64,000 bases of DNA, from positions 1 to 64,000 of the forward strand of contig JASANG010001563.1 in the NCBI GenBank assembly GCA_030248215.1, given 5' to 3'. Source of the DNA: Enoplolaimus lenunculus (lineage: Eukaryota > Nematoda > Enoplea > Enoplida > Thoracostomopsidae). The notes below the pieces were generated by a model. The model did not search any database, was not told the DNA's origin, and was given only the letters and a program-made list of their open reading frames with translations. Of the stretch, positions 12,845 to 25,300 are shown piece by piece. The translations under genes and the position numbers were made by a program. Numbering within the stretch: the stretch's first letter is position 1; every line of letters begins with the position of its first letter.

Positions 12845-12851
12845 ATTTCAG
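12845..12851 (+). promoter_or_regulatory. Candidate trans-splice acceptor of the PDZ gene
   Basis: A perfect nematode-type acceptor (ATTTCAG) lies about 100 bases before the start ATG, between the upstream minisatellite and the first coding exon. In nematodes this position commonly receives a spliced leader. It could equally be the acceptor of a conventional 5' UTR intron. The assignment is inference. Confidence 0.35.
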
Positions 12852-12949
12852 CAGGAAACTAACCAATAATATGTATTATAATTAATACGCTATAGCAATG
12901 GTGTAAAATTTCCGAATAGAATCCGGCGATCAAGAGGCAATATTTTATT

Positions 12950-13325
12950 ATGAGTTCGTCATTTTCAAACGGTTCGACTGATGCTTCCTCGCGATCACCA
13001 GCAGTATTTGATAAACAGCCATTGTCATGTGTTGTAAATACGCGACCGAATAATCTTAAACAATTTTTGGTTTCAAAATCGTCGAAACAAATTGATGAGC
13101 AAAGACAAAAGGAATCATTTATTTTGTCATGTAATTATGATCAGGTTTCAACTGAAATATGCCCTTCAAATGGAAGTTCAAACGGAGATGAATGTACCCT
13201 AAACGTTGTTGACAGTAATCCAGCTAAATCGCATAATGCAGACCGATGTTGCAAAGCTAAAACTCAGCAAATGTTACCTGGTCCTTCAGCGTCACAGATT
13301 AATATGATGAACAATCAATATTCAA
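12950..13325 (+). CDS. PDZ gene exon 1
   Basis: Starts at ATG with an in-frame TAG about 30 bases upstream. Encodes a Ser/Asn-rich segment of 125 residues and ends in phase 1 at a GTTAGT donor. The frame closes immediately after the donor, as expected for read-through into an intron. Confidence 0.75.
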
Positions 13326-16300
13326 GTTAGTTTTGTATGCCCATTAGTAACGTTAGAATATTGGGCCCATGTAAAGATCAGGGGCGGAACGTTTTTCTGT
13401 GGGACTCGAATAGAGTAAGTTTAAGCATTAGACTAATTTTTTTCTTGGCTTAGGCTTAGGCTTAGATTTAGTCTTGGGCTTAGGCTTAGGCTTAGGCTTA
13501 GTCTTAGGAATATGCTTATAATACTGTTCCGCCCCTGTTGTTTACATTGGCCGAATATTGTAATGTTTCGTTAGTTTTACCGCCTGTGTTTCCCATTGTT
13601 GTTTATAAGTTAAGTGTCAGTGTGTCACAGTGCGCCTTTTGACCTCACAATCAATTGACATTTCGGTTGACTGCGTGCTGCAAACCGTCTCGTTTAGCCT
13701 TGCAACCACCATTTTTAGTGGAACGGACAAGGCGACTTTATAAGAAATGTTCCTAACATAAAATTTGTTTTTGCTGTAAAAAAGTTTTTAACCTGGTGGG
13801 AGGGGCGAAAATGTTTGTAGTACGCAGCCCCTGATTATTTGAACTGTGTATAGTAACCTTTGACTGCACATAATTATACTTTTAGGAGACAGTTGTAGCG
13901 ATACAGATTCTGGCATTGTTACTGATACAGTATCATCTGATCGATCAACGACCACATTTGCCAAAAAGTTAGCATTTTTGTATATTTTTAAGTAATTTAA
14001 GTATCAAATATTTACAAATTTAAACAATTTTTTCTAGTGCAATGCTCATTAACCAACTGTTTAATATTAATTTTATGTTCGCAATTAATATATTACAAAT
14101 CTGAGTGACGTTTTAGAATTTCACGTCGTTGTCTGTCGTTTTTCATATGTTTCTCGTTTGCTTACACCATAAGGCTTTTTGTATATGAAGATTTTTTATG
14201 CCGTTGCCTCAACGAGATCGTTTTACGCGTTAAGAATGCTCGGTTGCTTGCTACGTTTTTCTCATTTAAATATGCATTCTGTCAATGGCGGATCCATGGG
14301 GGGCACCCCGGCTGTGTCCCCCAACAGCATCTCTACAAAAATTATATAGCAACTTTGTGACAATAGTTCGTGGTTTGAGTGTGGGTCAAAAGTAAGTTTA
14401 TTACCTGTGAAGCTTTGGCCCCCCCATTTTGAGATCCTGGATCCGCCACTGCATTCTGTGTAAAACATGCACTTGTTAAATAATAAGTAAACAATTGTGT
14501 ATATGATAAAATATTGTTAAGTATTAAAAGTGTCATACCTATATGGTATCTCACGACAATTGGTCGCCCGACAACTCGTCGACCGACAACTCGTAGTTTG
14601 ACATTTTGTTATCTCCGAGACCATTTCGCCTGCCTGTAACCACGACGACTCGTCGACCCGACAACTTGTGTAAAGTCGTTTCCTTGCTAACATTGTCTGT
14701 GGTAAAATATAATAGCTTAAAATGATTTAAATACAATTTTGTTTGTGTAAGCAGTTAATTATTTAGAATCTAGCCATCTCACTTGGCCGGGGGGGGCTAA
14801 AATTTTTTACAAATAGTTTGAATCAGTGTAAGTGAACAAACGGAGACACTGTTTCAATCTATTTCATAAATTTGTTTCAACATTGAACTCCGCGAACACA
14901 ACACTACACGGGTCGATAAGGTTTCGAGGTAGGTACTGTAGTGACCCGAATAAGAGGGGGAACTGATATTTCTTTGGCCTCTCCAGAGTGTACCCCCCTT
15001 GTTATTCGGTTACGGACTGTTATTTATTTTTATTTATTTTTAGCCCACGCTCCGCCTCCTTTCGTTATTCGGTATAGCAACAATCCGTTGAATAAAACGT
15101 TTTTTGCCTTGCATCAAAAGTTTGAGCGATATGCAATGTTATACTTTGGAATTTATGCACTACAGTTAGGAATAACTGACCTTCATGGACTCTAATTAGG
15201 ATTTAGGAACTCTATCCGCTTACGGACTCTTATTAGGGATACGGACTCCTATTGATTGGAACTCAAAATGGGGACCCCGCCCCCTCTTATTACCCACACC
15301 CTCTTATGCGGGTCACTATATACAGTAAGATATCGGGATTACAGTTGTCGGAATCTCGAGATATCGGGCGACAAGTTGTCGGTGCGGGGGCGGCAAGTTG
15401 TCGGGTAGCAAAATTGTTGTAGATTAGTAGATGAATCACATACAACATTTGAATAAGGGAAAGGACTTTAACATGTCATCGGTGGCGCAGTTGGTTAACA
15501 GGATCAAGGTATGAACCGGCCCGTTTGGAGCAGAAAACAAAACATAAAACAAATCATATAAACATAACACTATTTTCCAAAAAAGATTTTACACCTGTGT
15601 ATGTGCAAATGATTGAGATTTAAGGATTAAAATCATGTACCTGTATAAACACTATGGCACAGGGTTGTATTTTTCCGGAAAAAAATTATGATCGGAAAAA
15701 AATGATTTTTTACATTTTTTGCGGAAAAAATGAGAAAAATGGAAAAAATTCATTCTTTATTTAGTGGTCGGTTATACCACACTTAGCTGGCGTTTGCTCA
15801 AAAATGTTTTCATTTTAAAACTTTTGCATATTTGAGCTTCTGATGACATTCCCATAATCATTCCATGCCCAAATCTGAATTTTTGAAAAATTCGATTAAG
15901 GCCACAAGTTTAGTCCCTTGGGATACAAATCTTTTTCGAAAAGTTGGACAATATATCATTTGATTCAGTTTGCAGAGCTGAGTCGAGTGGTGTTCAACTT
16001 TCTGCAATCAGAAGTCTGCTTTACGAGTTGTTGTCAAATAACTGATTCGGCACACTGCCAACGAACATGGTTCGGCGCCAAATTTAGTTATTTGACTATA
16101 ACTCGTTAACCACACGTCTTATTGAGAAACATTTAACAATATTCGTCTTTTCTCCGCAATCTGTGTCGAATGGTGCATATGTATTTTGTCTAATTTTTTG
16201 ACAAAAAATTTTGAGTCCAGTAAAGGAACTTGAAACCTTAAAATTCGAATTTTTTAAAAATTTAATCTTTTGTACGTAATAATCGAGTGAGGTCATCAGA

Positions 16301-19300
16301 ACATCAGAAAGTCATGATTGGAGCGAGCTAAACAAGTCACGCTTGTTTTTTGTAAGTATACATTAAATCCCAAGATACGTTTAGGTTCTTTCTGACATCG
16401 AAACCTCTCAATTTCTACGACCTCGCTAGAAAAGCGAGGTTGGAGCCAAACGTATTGTGTTAAATCATACGGTAAAAGCAAGCTTTCAAATTTGAGCTCC
16501 TTAACTTTACCCTCATTGTCGACGAAACCTACTGAGCGAACCGAACAAGACGCATATGTATTTTTATACTGAATCTCCTGGTAAAGCTCCAATTCTGAAA
16601 TCCATTTATATATTCATATGCTGCAATCTTCGCTCTTTTCGAACATGATAGTCCTAGTGAACATATACACATGTTCACTGTTAATGTGTTACATGTTAAT
16701 TAGTTACATATCATCTAAAAACGTTATTTCATATCATATTTAGTTGCTAATTACATTTAAGAATCATTAAATATTTTTCCATTTTTTTCCATTTTTCCAC
16801 CCCCTCGGAAAAAATGGAAAAAAAATGGAAAAAACCATTTTTTGTGGTAATTTTTTTCCGGCCAACAACCCTGCTATGGCGACAGGTAGGTATGTCCCTT
16901 AAAAATTTTCTTGAAGAAATGAGTTAAGGCGTAAGCATAGGGAAAGCCTTAGGTTTAGGCAAACATTATGCTAAACCTATGTCTGTAGTGCAGTGTACAA
17001 GAGCCGAAACCCAAGGACGTAGCAGTGGGGGTTGCTAGTGTCACTCCTATTGGGATTTCTGTACAGGAATTTAGATTCGGTTTAAGATAGGAATCAAGAA
17101 TCTTCCCTTCGAAATTTTTATAGAACTTAACTTGTCTTTCTAAAATCCTTGCTACGCCATGATCGCAGTATCTATGAAGATTGTTAGGAATTAAGGTTGA
17201 AAAATATGTATCTAAATCTTAGTAGAATGTCAAACCAGCGGTCTGTTTCATCGGCTCATGAGACCAAAAAGGTCACGTACTAACGTCCCGAAACTTCGGA
17301 CCCGAGCCCGCGGGCCTTGGCTGGACACGATTCAAACATTGAGCAGGATGCCCTGCGCACAGGCTTGAAAAATACTATGAAGTCGAGGTTCAAGCCCAAG
17401 TTTAAACTCAACGTTCGTGTTAAATTGTTGTTGAAACCAGGAAATTTGGCCGACGTAAACTGGAAATGAGAGTCTCAATGAAGAAGTTGAGACTGAGACA
17501 GTCTCGAAATTTTTAGATTCGGAATTGAAACATTTTTTGAGAGTCTCAGAAATTTTTTGCACCAATACCGAAACATTTCAAAAATTTTAAATTACGAATT
17601 TTGAAGATTCTAATTCGCTCAAAAACCATTCATATTATAAGATTGAGAAAGGAAACAACGTAATACGGTGCATTCATTTATTTTTAACAAAATATACCAA
17701 GGTGCAACCTGCAACCGGAATTTCGATTCCGATTAGAATTTTGATTCAAAACAAGTCCTGATTCCGATCGCACGATCAATCGAAATCGGAATTTCGAAAT
17801 ATTTAATTTTAATCATACTTGTAATTTGGATAAAAAATCTCTTGATTTCAACATTCAAACAAAACTATCGTTTAGTTTTGAATATAACTAATTTATTACA
17901 GTTAAGTTTTACAAAACCAAAAAATCATCGACATTTTGTTCATTCGACGTTTATGAAAAATGTTGCCAGCTAACAGACACACTAAATCAATAATATAGTC
18001 ACAAAATTTGTAGTTCCGATTCCGATATAAATTTGCTATTCCAATTCCGATTTCCAGCTCCGCTTTGCACTCTGAAATATACATATATACGACAAGAATC
18101 ACATATCAGCGAAACATGCCGACTTTATATCGCCCAATGAAAATTGCACTGTCGCGCAAATTATATTAGTGATACTGGCTGGCTTAATATCGCAGGATTT
18201 TGCACAATAAACTTTATATTTGAAATTTCATAAATACAAACTGCTAGATAGGTAGTAAAACTTTTGAGTCTTAAGTTCACAAAAATTTTGTTGGCCCACA
18301 GACTATTATTTAGTTCAATATTTAAGAATTTTTTGCACAAAACGAAATAGAATGTATCAGAGTTCGCTTGTGAAAACAAAACTTTTGGCAATTTTGCAGC
18401 CGTAAGTTTATTCCCCAAGTCGCTTTGCACCCACAATTTTTGTGTAATATTCATAAATATTCTAAAATACAATTTGCCACAACTGGCACTCCTGGCTGGC
18501 AAGAATGCCGGAGTCTCAGTTTTTGAACCAGAGACTTTCAAAAACTGAGACTGAGACTTGGACTGAGACTGCGCGAGTCTCAGGAATTTTTGAGACTTGA
18601 GTCTGAAACTTCCATCCCTAATGTAAACAAGGACTTGTCCACTGAGAGACAGAAGAATTGGAGCAGTTAAAAACTGAGACGCTTAGGCTTAGGCTTAAGC
18701 TTAGGCTTAGGCTTAAGCTTAGCCTTAGGCTTAGGCTTAAGCTTAAGCTTAGGCTTAGGCTTAGGTTAGGCTTAGGCTTAAGCTTAGGCTTAGACTTAGG
18801 CTTAGGTTAGGCTTAGGCTTAGGTTAGGCTTAGGCTTAGGCTTAGGCTTAGGCTTAGGCTTAGGTTAGGCTTAGGCTTAGGCTTAGGTTAGGCTTAGGCT
18901 TAGGCTTAGGCTTAGGCTAACACTTAGCGGTCGGTTTAAGCATCATGTTTGGGCTTGTGATTAGTTAGTAAACAGACTCCTATAGTTTACATGGGGCGAA
19001 ATTTGTATAACATTAGGAAATGAATTTCTTGGATCTTGTTTGCTGATGCTAACACCATATATTTCAAGAGATTTACTTGACTAAAAAATCGCATTACAGA
19101 TCAGAGCCAGTCAACGTCAACGTTACGTCTCCGTCTGTTAGGAACCACCGCAATGTTCACGCTGATGATGATCTATCAAAGACAACAATTCATTGCAACA
19201 GAGCGCGATTTCCTTTGACAAATTCACGATTAAGGTATAATTAGTGACTGACAGATGGAAAAATTAGATGAGACGCTAAATCAGACAAAGGGTAAGACTT

Positions 19301-22300
19301 GGGCCCTTCATGTGCCATCGGGCAGCTGTGATACAGATTTTTTGACAAATATGTGTCTATTGAGATACTGCCATTGCTGCCGAATTTGATGGTTGCAGTA
19401 TTGAATACATTGTCAGTGATGCTGTTTACTTACATCATAGCACTGAATGATAGCAAATAGCAACACACAGCAGCCTCCATGCGGACGTCTCAACTTCGCA
19501 CGCAGACGTGTTCTTGTTGACCCAGTTGGATCAGGACTGAATTTCATTAACCTAAAAATGGTAAAATTACAAGATGATTTATACTAAAATTGCGTTCCGG
19601 CTCTTGGCCGCGTTGCTCGCGTGGTTTTTCCAGTCATCTCTGCAATTTTTTCGTGAAAAATAGTTGCTGACTGCCGCGTTGTAGTATGCGTCACACAATT
19701 CACAAAATGAAGTCCACAACGGGGTCGTAGGGCGCCTATGCCAACTAATACAACCTTGACATGAAATGAAATTGCCATGTGTTATGCGACATCCATCCAT
19801 GGTTTCTCCAAAGTCTTCATTTTTTCGCATTTATGGTCATTGAGCTTCATGACTGGGTCAAGCAGGGTAAATCAATGCTTATTCTACAACTTGTAAGCTG
19901 TACAACGCTTATCGCACTTGTTATACCACACATTCGTAAAGTTTTGTCGGATCGCAAACTGTTCATTTTGTTTAAGGTATGCGCAGACTGCAGGGTTCAA
20001 CCGAAATTCCTGCAAAAATTCAAACCCTGTTCCTGTTCCTGTTTGCATTCAAAGATGCAGGAACCGGAATTTTTACGGTTTTGTGTCAAATTATTCTTAA
20101 TCATTTAAATATTGGAAACTTTGTCTTTTAAAAATGTTTTGTCAAAATTAGTGTTTCTGTACCTAGTTTAATTTTGTTACTAAACTGTTCCTGACGTGTT
20201 TTCAAAAAACTTAATGATGAAATTGCTGAAAATTCTTTTGAACCATTGTTTGGCAAGTTTGCTAAAAAGTCAAACAGTAATTCGGTGATGAAAACTATTT
20301 GAAATTCCTGTTCGTGTTCTTGTTCCTGTTCCGGCAACATGTAGTTCCTGTTGGAACCCTGGCGCAGAGATAAAAGTTTCACCAGAATTGAAAGCGGGAA
20401 GGGAAAAGCCACCCTCCCCCCGGCCCCGCTTCACCTGTAGTACTGCTCTGCCCCACCCTGTCCCGCCGCGCGGGGCAGTCACTCTATTTTTTGCCCCGCG
20501 CTGGATCGTGTTTCTAATTTTCCGCCCAGTTTCAAAATTTTTCCCGTTTCTATAGAATTAAATTTTTCTAGAAATTTAGAGTATAATATATATAGCCGAT
20601 TTTGATAAGCTTTTTTGTTTAACAGTCAATTATTCTGCGTGTTAACCACGCATCCGGGTTTTAAATTTTTAAGCCGTTTATTAGCTACAGGCTAATTTGC
20701 ATAATTGGTTAAGCCTAAATTAAGACTTTTTACACTGTTAGTAATTTTTAGAGTTACAAGCAATCTAATTTCGACGCTATAGGATTTTGACTGCAAGGAA
20801 TTATAATTAATTAATGAATATTTGATCTTTAACCGCAATTCAATATTTCAATTGCTTTCAATGTATCTGATTTCATTCGGGACCGCCTCTCTGACAGGGG
20901 GATATTTAGCGACGAGAAATTCCGTTCCGACTGCGCAGATGAAGCTTGCGCAATCAGCATTCGGCGGGCCTCTTTGGCCTCTCTGACACGATATTTAGCA
21001 CATTCCGACTGCGCAGATGAAGCTTGCGCAATCAGCATTCGGCGGGCCATCTTTGCTGGAGTTGGGAACTGTTTCTCGTATTGCTTCCATTACATGAACG
21101 GATTGCTGGTATCACGGACTGGAATCAACATGGAAACACTTTTGCTTGTGAAAATTATTTTTGAGTTGGATTTTTTTAATTATACACAAGAAACGTTGAA
21201 AAGACTTAATTAATATATATTTTGTTTAGTTCATTGCTGAATATATTTACAACTGAAACAAATATTTTAACTGCCCAGGTTCGGTGTTTTTCGTTAGAGT
21301 TTAATCCGCCGCTTTTTTTGCGATTTCTTGCTCCGCCTCGCCCCACCCCGCCCCACAGGGCGGTACGGTACCCCTCGGGGCTCCCCGCCCCACCTCGCCC
21401 CATAGGGCGGTACGGTACCGCGGGGATCCCCGCCCCACATTTAACTCTGACCGCCCCACATCCAACTCTGAGCTTCACCCATCCGTTATTGAATATTATA
21501 TTTTTAATAGTATTCTGAAAAAAATATGTTTACGTGTTTTAGCCGAAGAATTCAAGAATTTCCTAACAACAGATGCCATCAGCAACAGGAATCAGACCCA
21601 GTTCTTGAACCGGGCAGCACTGTTTCATTGCCTGTCAGGGGTGCTACATGTAACCGTGGTCGTAGCAGATCTCAGGGTCCACTTGCACCAAAACGTACTA
21701 CTGGGCACAGTTCAAAATTAAGAGTTCGCTTCGCAGACGAAGTTGGCCGCAATGGATTTGTGTCTCCCGAGTGCTCAGGTCAGGTCGAAGGTATCAACAA
21801 ACTGACAATGGAAGCACCAGGTTCAAATTTTAAACTAATAACCATTCCACGATCTACGGTGTCTCCTAAGCCTTTGAGCAGACCTCCCAGCTACGAGCAG
21901 GTTTGTGAGCGTTTACGAGATGGTTATTCTGGGTGTCAACGAAACAAACCGGGCGTCAAGTTAAAAAGCAATCAAACTGACAACCATTCGTCTACAGGCA
22001 GCGGCTGCAACTATGAACGTCAACATTTTATTGATGATACAACAAAACAGGCTTCTGCTACAAAACCGTTGCATCGTTTTAATTTTACCACACAGCGATC
22101 ACATTTATGTGTTCCACGATCGAAATCAAACGATAAAATCGCGTCTGAAATTGGTCAAAAACTAAGGACTCCTGTAATCCTTCCAAATAAAAGCCAATCT
22201 TATTATTATGCAACTAATGATAACGACACTTACGTATTACCAGTTAACAACAGCTGTTCTCCGGGTTTCTCATCTTCAACGGGTTATTTCAAGTACGAGC

Positions 22301-25300
22301 AGTTGCCTCAACCTGATAACTCTTCCATACTTCATAATCGAATCAGTGGTGCGATTTCGTTGGAATGTTTAGATCAGATACCTCAAGATTGTATATCTCA
22401 CGGTCAACTGCAACATCCAAAATCTTCTATCGCCAGCAAGTCGTCAACGCTACAAAGTTTTCGAGTTCTACACACTGAAACAATTCCACGAGCACTGCTA
22501 ACATCTGATCTTAGGAGTGGCGCTTTGACGGCAACATTGTGCACTCGTGGCAGACATCAAAAAGCAGCAAAGTACATTTGAACTAATGTTTTTCTAGTTT
22601 ACAAAACTCATGAGAACTTTTACAGATAAACTCTGCACCTCAGATTTTAAAAAGAGGTGACCCTGGTGCAGCAAGGGGTTCAACTGTACCCCTGGGTGAT
22701 TATAAGCAATTTTTATAGCTTACAATTAGTAATTTGCAATCGCGTTAGGCTTTATTTAAAATTTTAGCCACTTGATCCCATTACACAACTCGACCCAAAA
22801 ACGTTTAATTCAACGGATAGTTGCAGTACCGAATATATATCAGTAACGAAGGGCGGCGGAGCGTGGGTTAAAAATAAATAACAGTCCGTAACCGAATAAC
22901 AAGGGGGTACCGTCTGGAGAGGCAAATTATATATCAGTTCCCCTTTTATTACGATCACTACAGTTTGATATGGAGTTTATAAACAGACCAAATGTTACCC
23001 ACTAGTTACTAGGGTCAAAACATGTAACAGGTTGCCTTGGCTATAATGTGAATCCCGCATTACTTTTGCTGGGTCGCAAATTGGGTTGAGCGTTTCAGAA
23101 ATCTAAACCTATTTTTAAGCCTAAATCAATTATTAGGTTCAAACATAAACATATTATTCCTACACTTATTTCTAAGCTTTACCCTTGCGGACAATTAGCA
23201 TAAAGCTTAAAAACGTTTAAAAACCAATATGTGACTCTATCGCTATGCCGATTCCGAAGCCCTCGCATTTTTAAGCTTAAAGCTATCCTTATTGGGACGC
23301 TGGTCATTGGAAGACTTGGACGCTCAGAGCTGTCCCATGTTCGTATGTTCCCGAAACAGGACTCTCCCGTTTTCGTGGTTTCTCTGTAAAATATGGAGTT
23401 GTTCAGTTTTCGCGTTTGTCCGAAACATATTGCACGTACAAATATAAGTAATTAAAGCTGGTTTGTTGGGCGCTGCAGTTGTATGGTATTTTACGCCCCT
23501 GAAAACTTACTCGTTATTAAAAATACCATATGATATTTTTACTGCCCTTACAGAATTTTTGCTGAAACTGCTGTCCGCCTACTTGGTATGTGATCCGTTC
23601 TTAGAGGTTTGATGCCACCGACAAATGCTACAAATTCCTTTTAATTTTCTTTTTTGCAGTATTGTTGGTGAAAATAACCCTGGTCGAGATATGCTGAAAT
23701 TTTTAACTAAGGTAAAAATTTACCGGAACCGCAAGGTCAAAAATACCGGAACCGGAACGAGGTGCGTAACCGAACTCTTGCAAAGCAGCAGTGTAAATTT
23801 TAGACCAAAACATAACGAATTTCTCACTTGATTATTCTTTAATTTCCATGTTATACATAGTGGCCGAAGCCAGAGTAGGCCTAGGGGGCTAAAATTCAAC
23901 TGAACCTAAATTGCTCCTCAAGGAACGTTTCACCCTCATATATAAGTCAACTTAAATGCTTGAATACCACACCTGAAAGTTGTAGCTCCATAGCTTATTG
24001 AACTTGCCGCTGCGTATTTTCATGATCAGCCATTAAGTGGTGACTGAAAATATCTGCTATACAATTTTTGAAAACAGGAACATATGTTGGAGACTATGCT
24101 ACAGATGCTGTCGGCTTTATTATAAGACGACGGAAACATCACTGCATATTGCATCACTTGCCACGCAGGCCCCTTTTTACGCCAGTCTGCGTTCCGCTGG
24201 GGGGAAGGGTTCGGGAACGCTAAGTACGGCTCTGTGCAGGATACAGGTATTTGTTATGTGTAATATGTATTTAACTAAAACGTTCGCAAATCTTGTAACA
24301 CAGCTTTTATACCGGGGAAAGATGTTGCTTATACTTCAGACTATACATTGTTCTAGAGCGAATTACCGTGTTGAAGCTAAGCAAGATGCATTAACGCTAC
24401 AATACAGAGGTTTGGCCCAAAACCAGAATGTTGAAGTTCATAAAGGCAAACCTCGATTTGCGAGCATTGACCGAATTGAGTCTTCCAAATATCAAATGTC
24501 TAAAATTCCTGACGACATCAATAACAGTCGTATTCCCAATGGAACGCTAACAGACAACTCAACAAAGTAATATTATTGTTTAGTGTTTTTAATTATGCAA
24601 AACAAGTATGTTAATTCTGGATTTTCTTTCCGTTTAGAAACTATCGTAACAAAATAGAATTGCACATTGAAACTGAAACTTAAATGTGATTTTTTCAAAG
24701 CAATTGGTTCATTTGTTCTTTTGGACTTTTCGGGAACATATCAAAAGCTATTACTTGAATTTCCTGCAGTTGTGTGTTCAGAAATTCTAGGAATTTTAAT
24801 AGTACTGATATTTCTGGTTATTTCAGCGAAACGCGAACAATTGCCATTCGCGTAATGGGAATAGACTCATTTGGAATTCAACTCGTCGAATTAGAAAAGC
24901 TTCAGTCTGGTCCGTTTGGGTTTTATATTGCAACAGGATCTTTTAACAAAAAGAAAGGTTAGCGTTTAGTTATTTTTACTTGTATTTTTCAAATCAGGAC
25001 GTTGATCAGATACTGTAGTGACCCGATTAAAAGGGGGGAACTGATATTTAGTTTGGACTTCCAGCGAGTACCCCCTGTTATTCGGGTACGAACTGTTATT
25101 GTTTTTAAACCACCCTCCACCATCCTTTATTACTGATATATGCGGAGTAAATATAAAGTGGCGGTTTTACCCAACCCCCTTCCGGAAGGCCTGACAAAAA
25201 TCCATTAATCACCTGGTAAACACATTAATCACGTTAGGCAAACCACCTGGCGAACCTATCAATCACGTGGTATACTTATTAATCACGTGGTAAACCTATT

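Noticed and set aside
19579-19830. Two overlapping minus-strand frames in PDZ intron 3
   Set aside because: Both frames look partly protein-like but overlap, match nothing recognised and lack a transposase motif.
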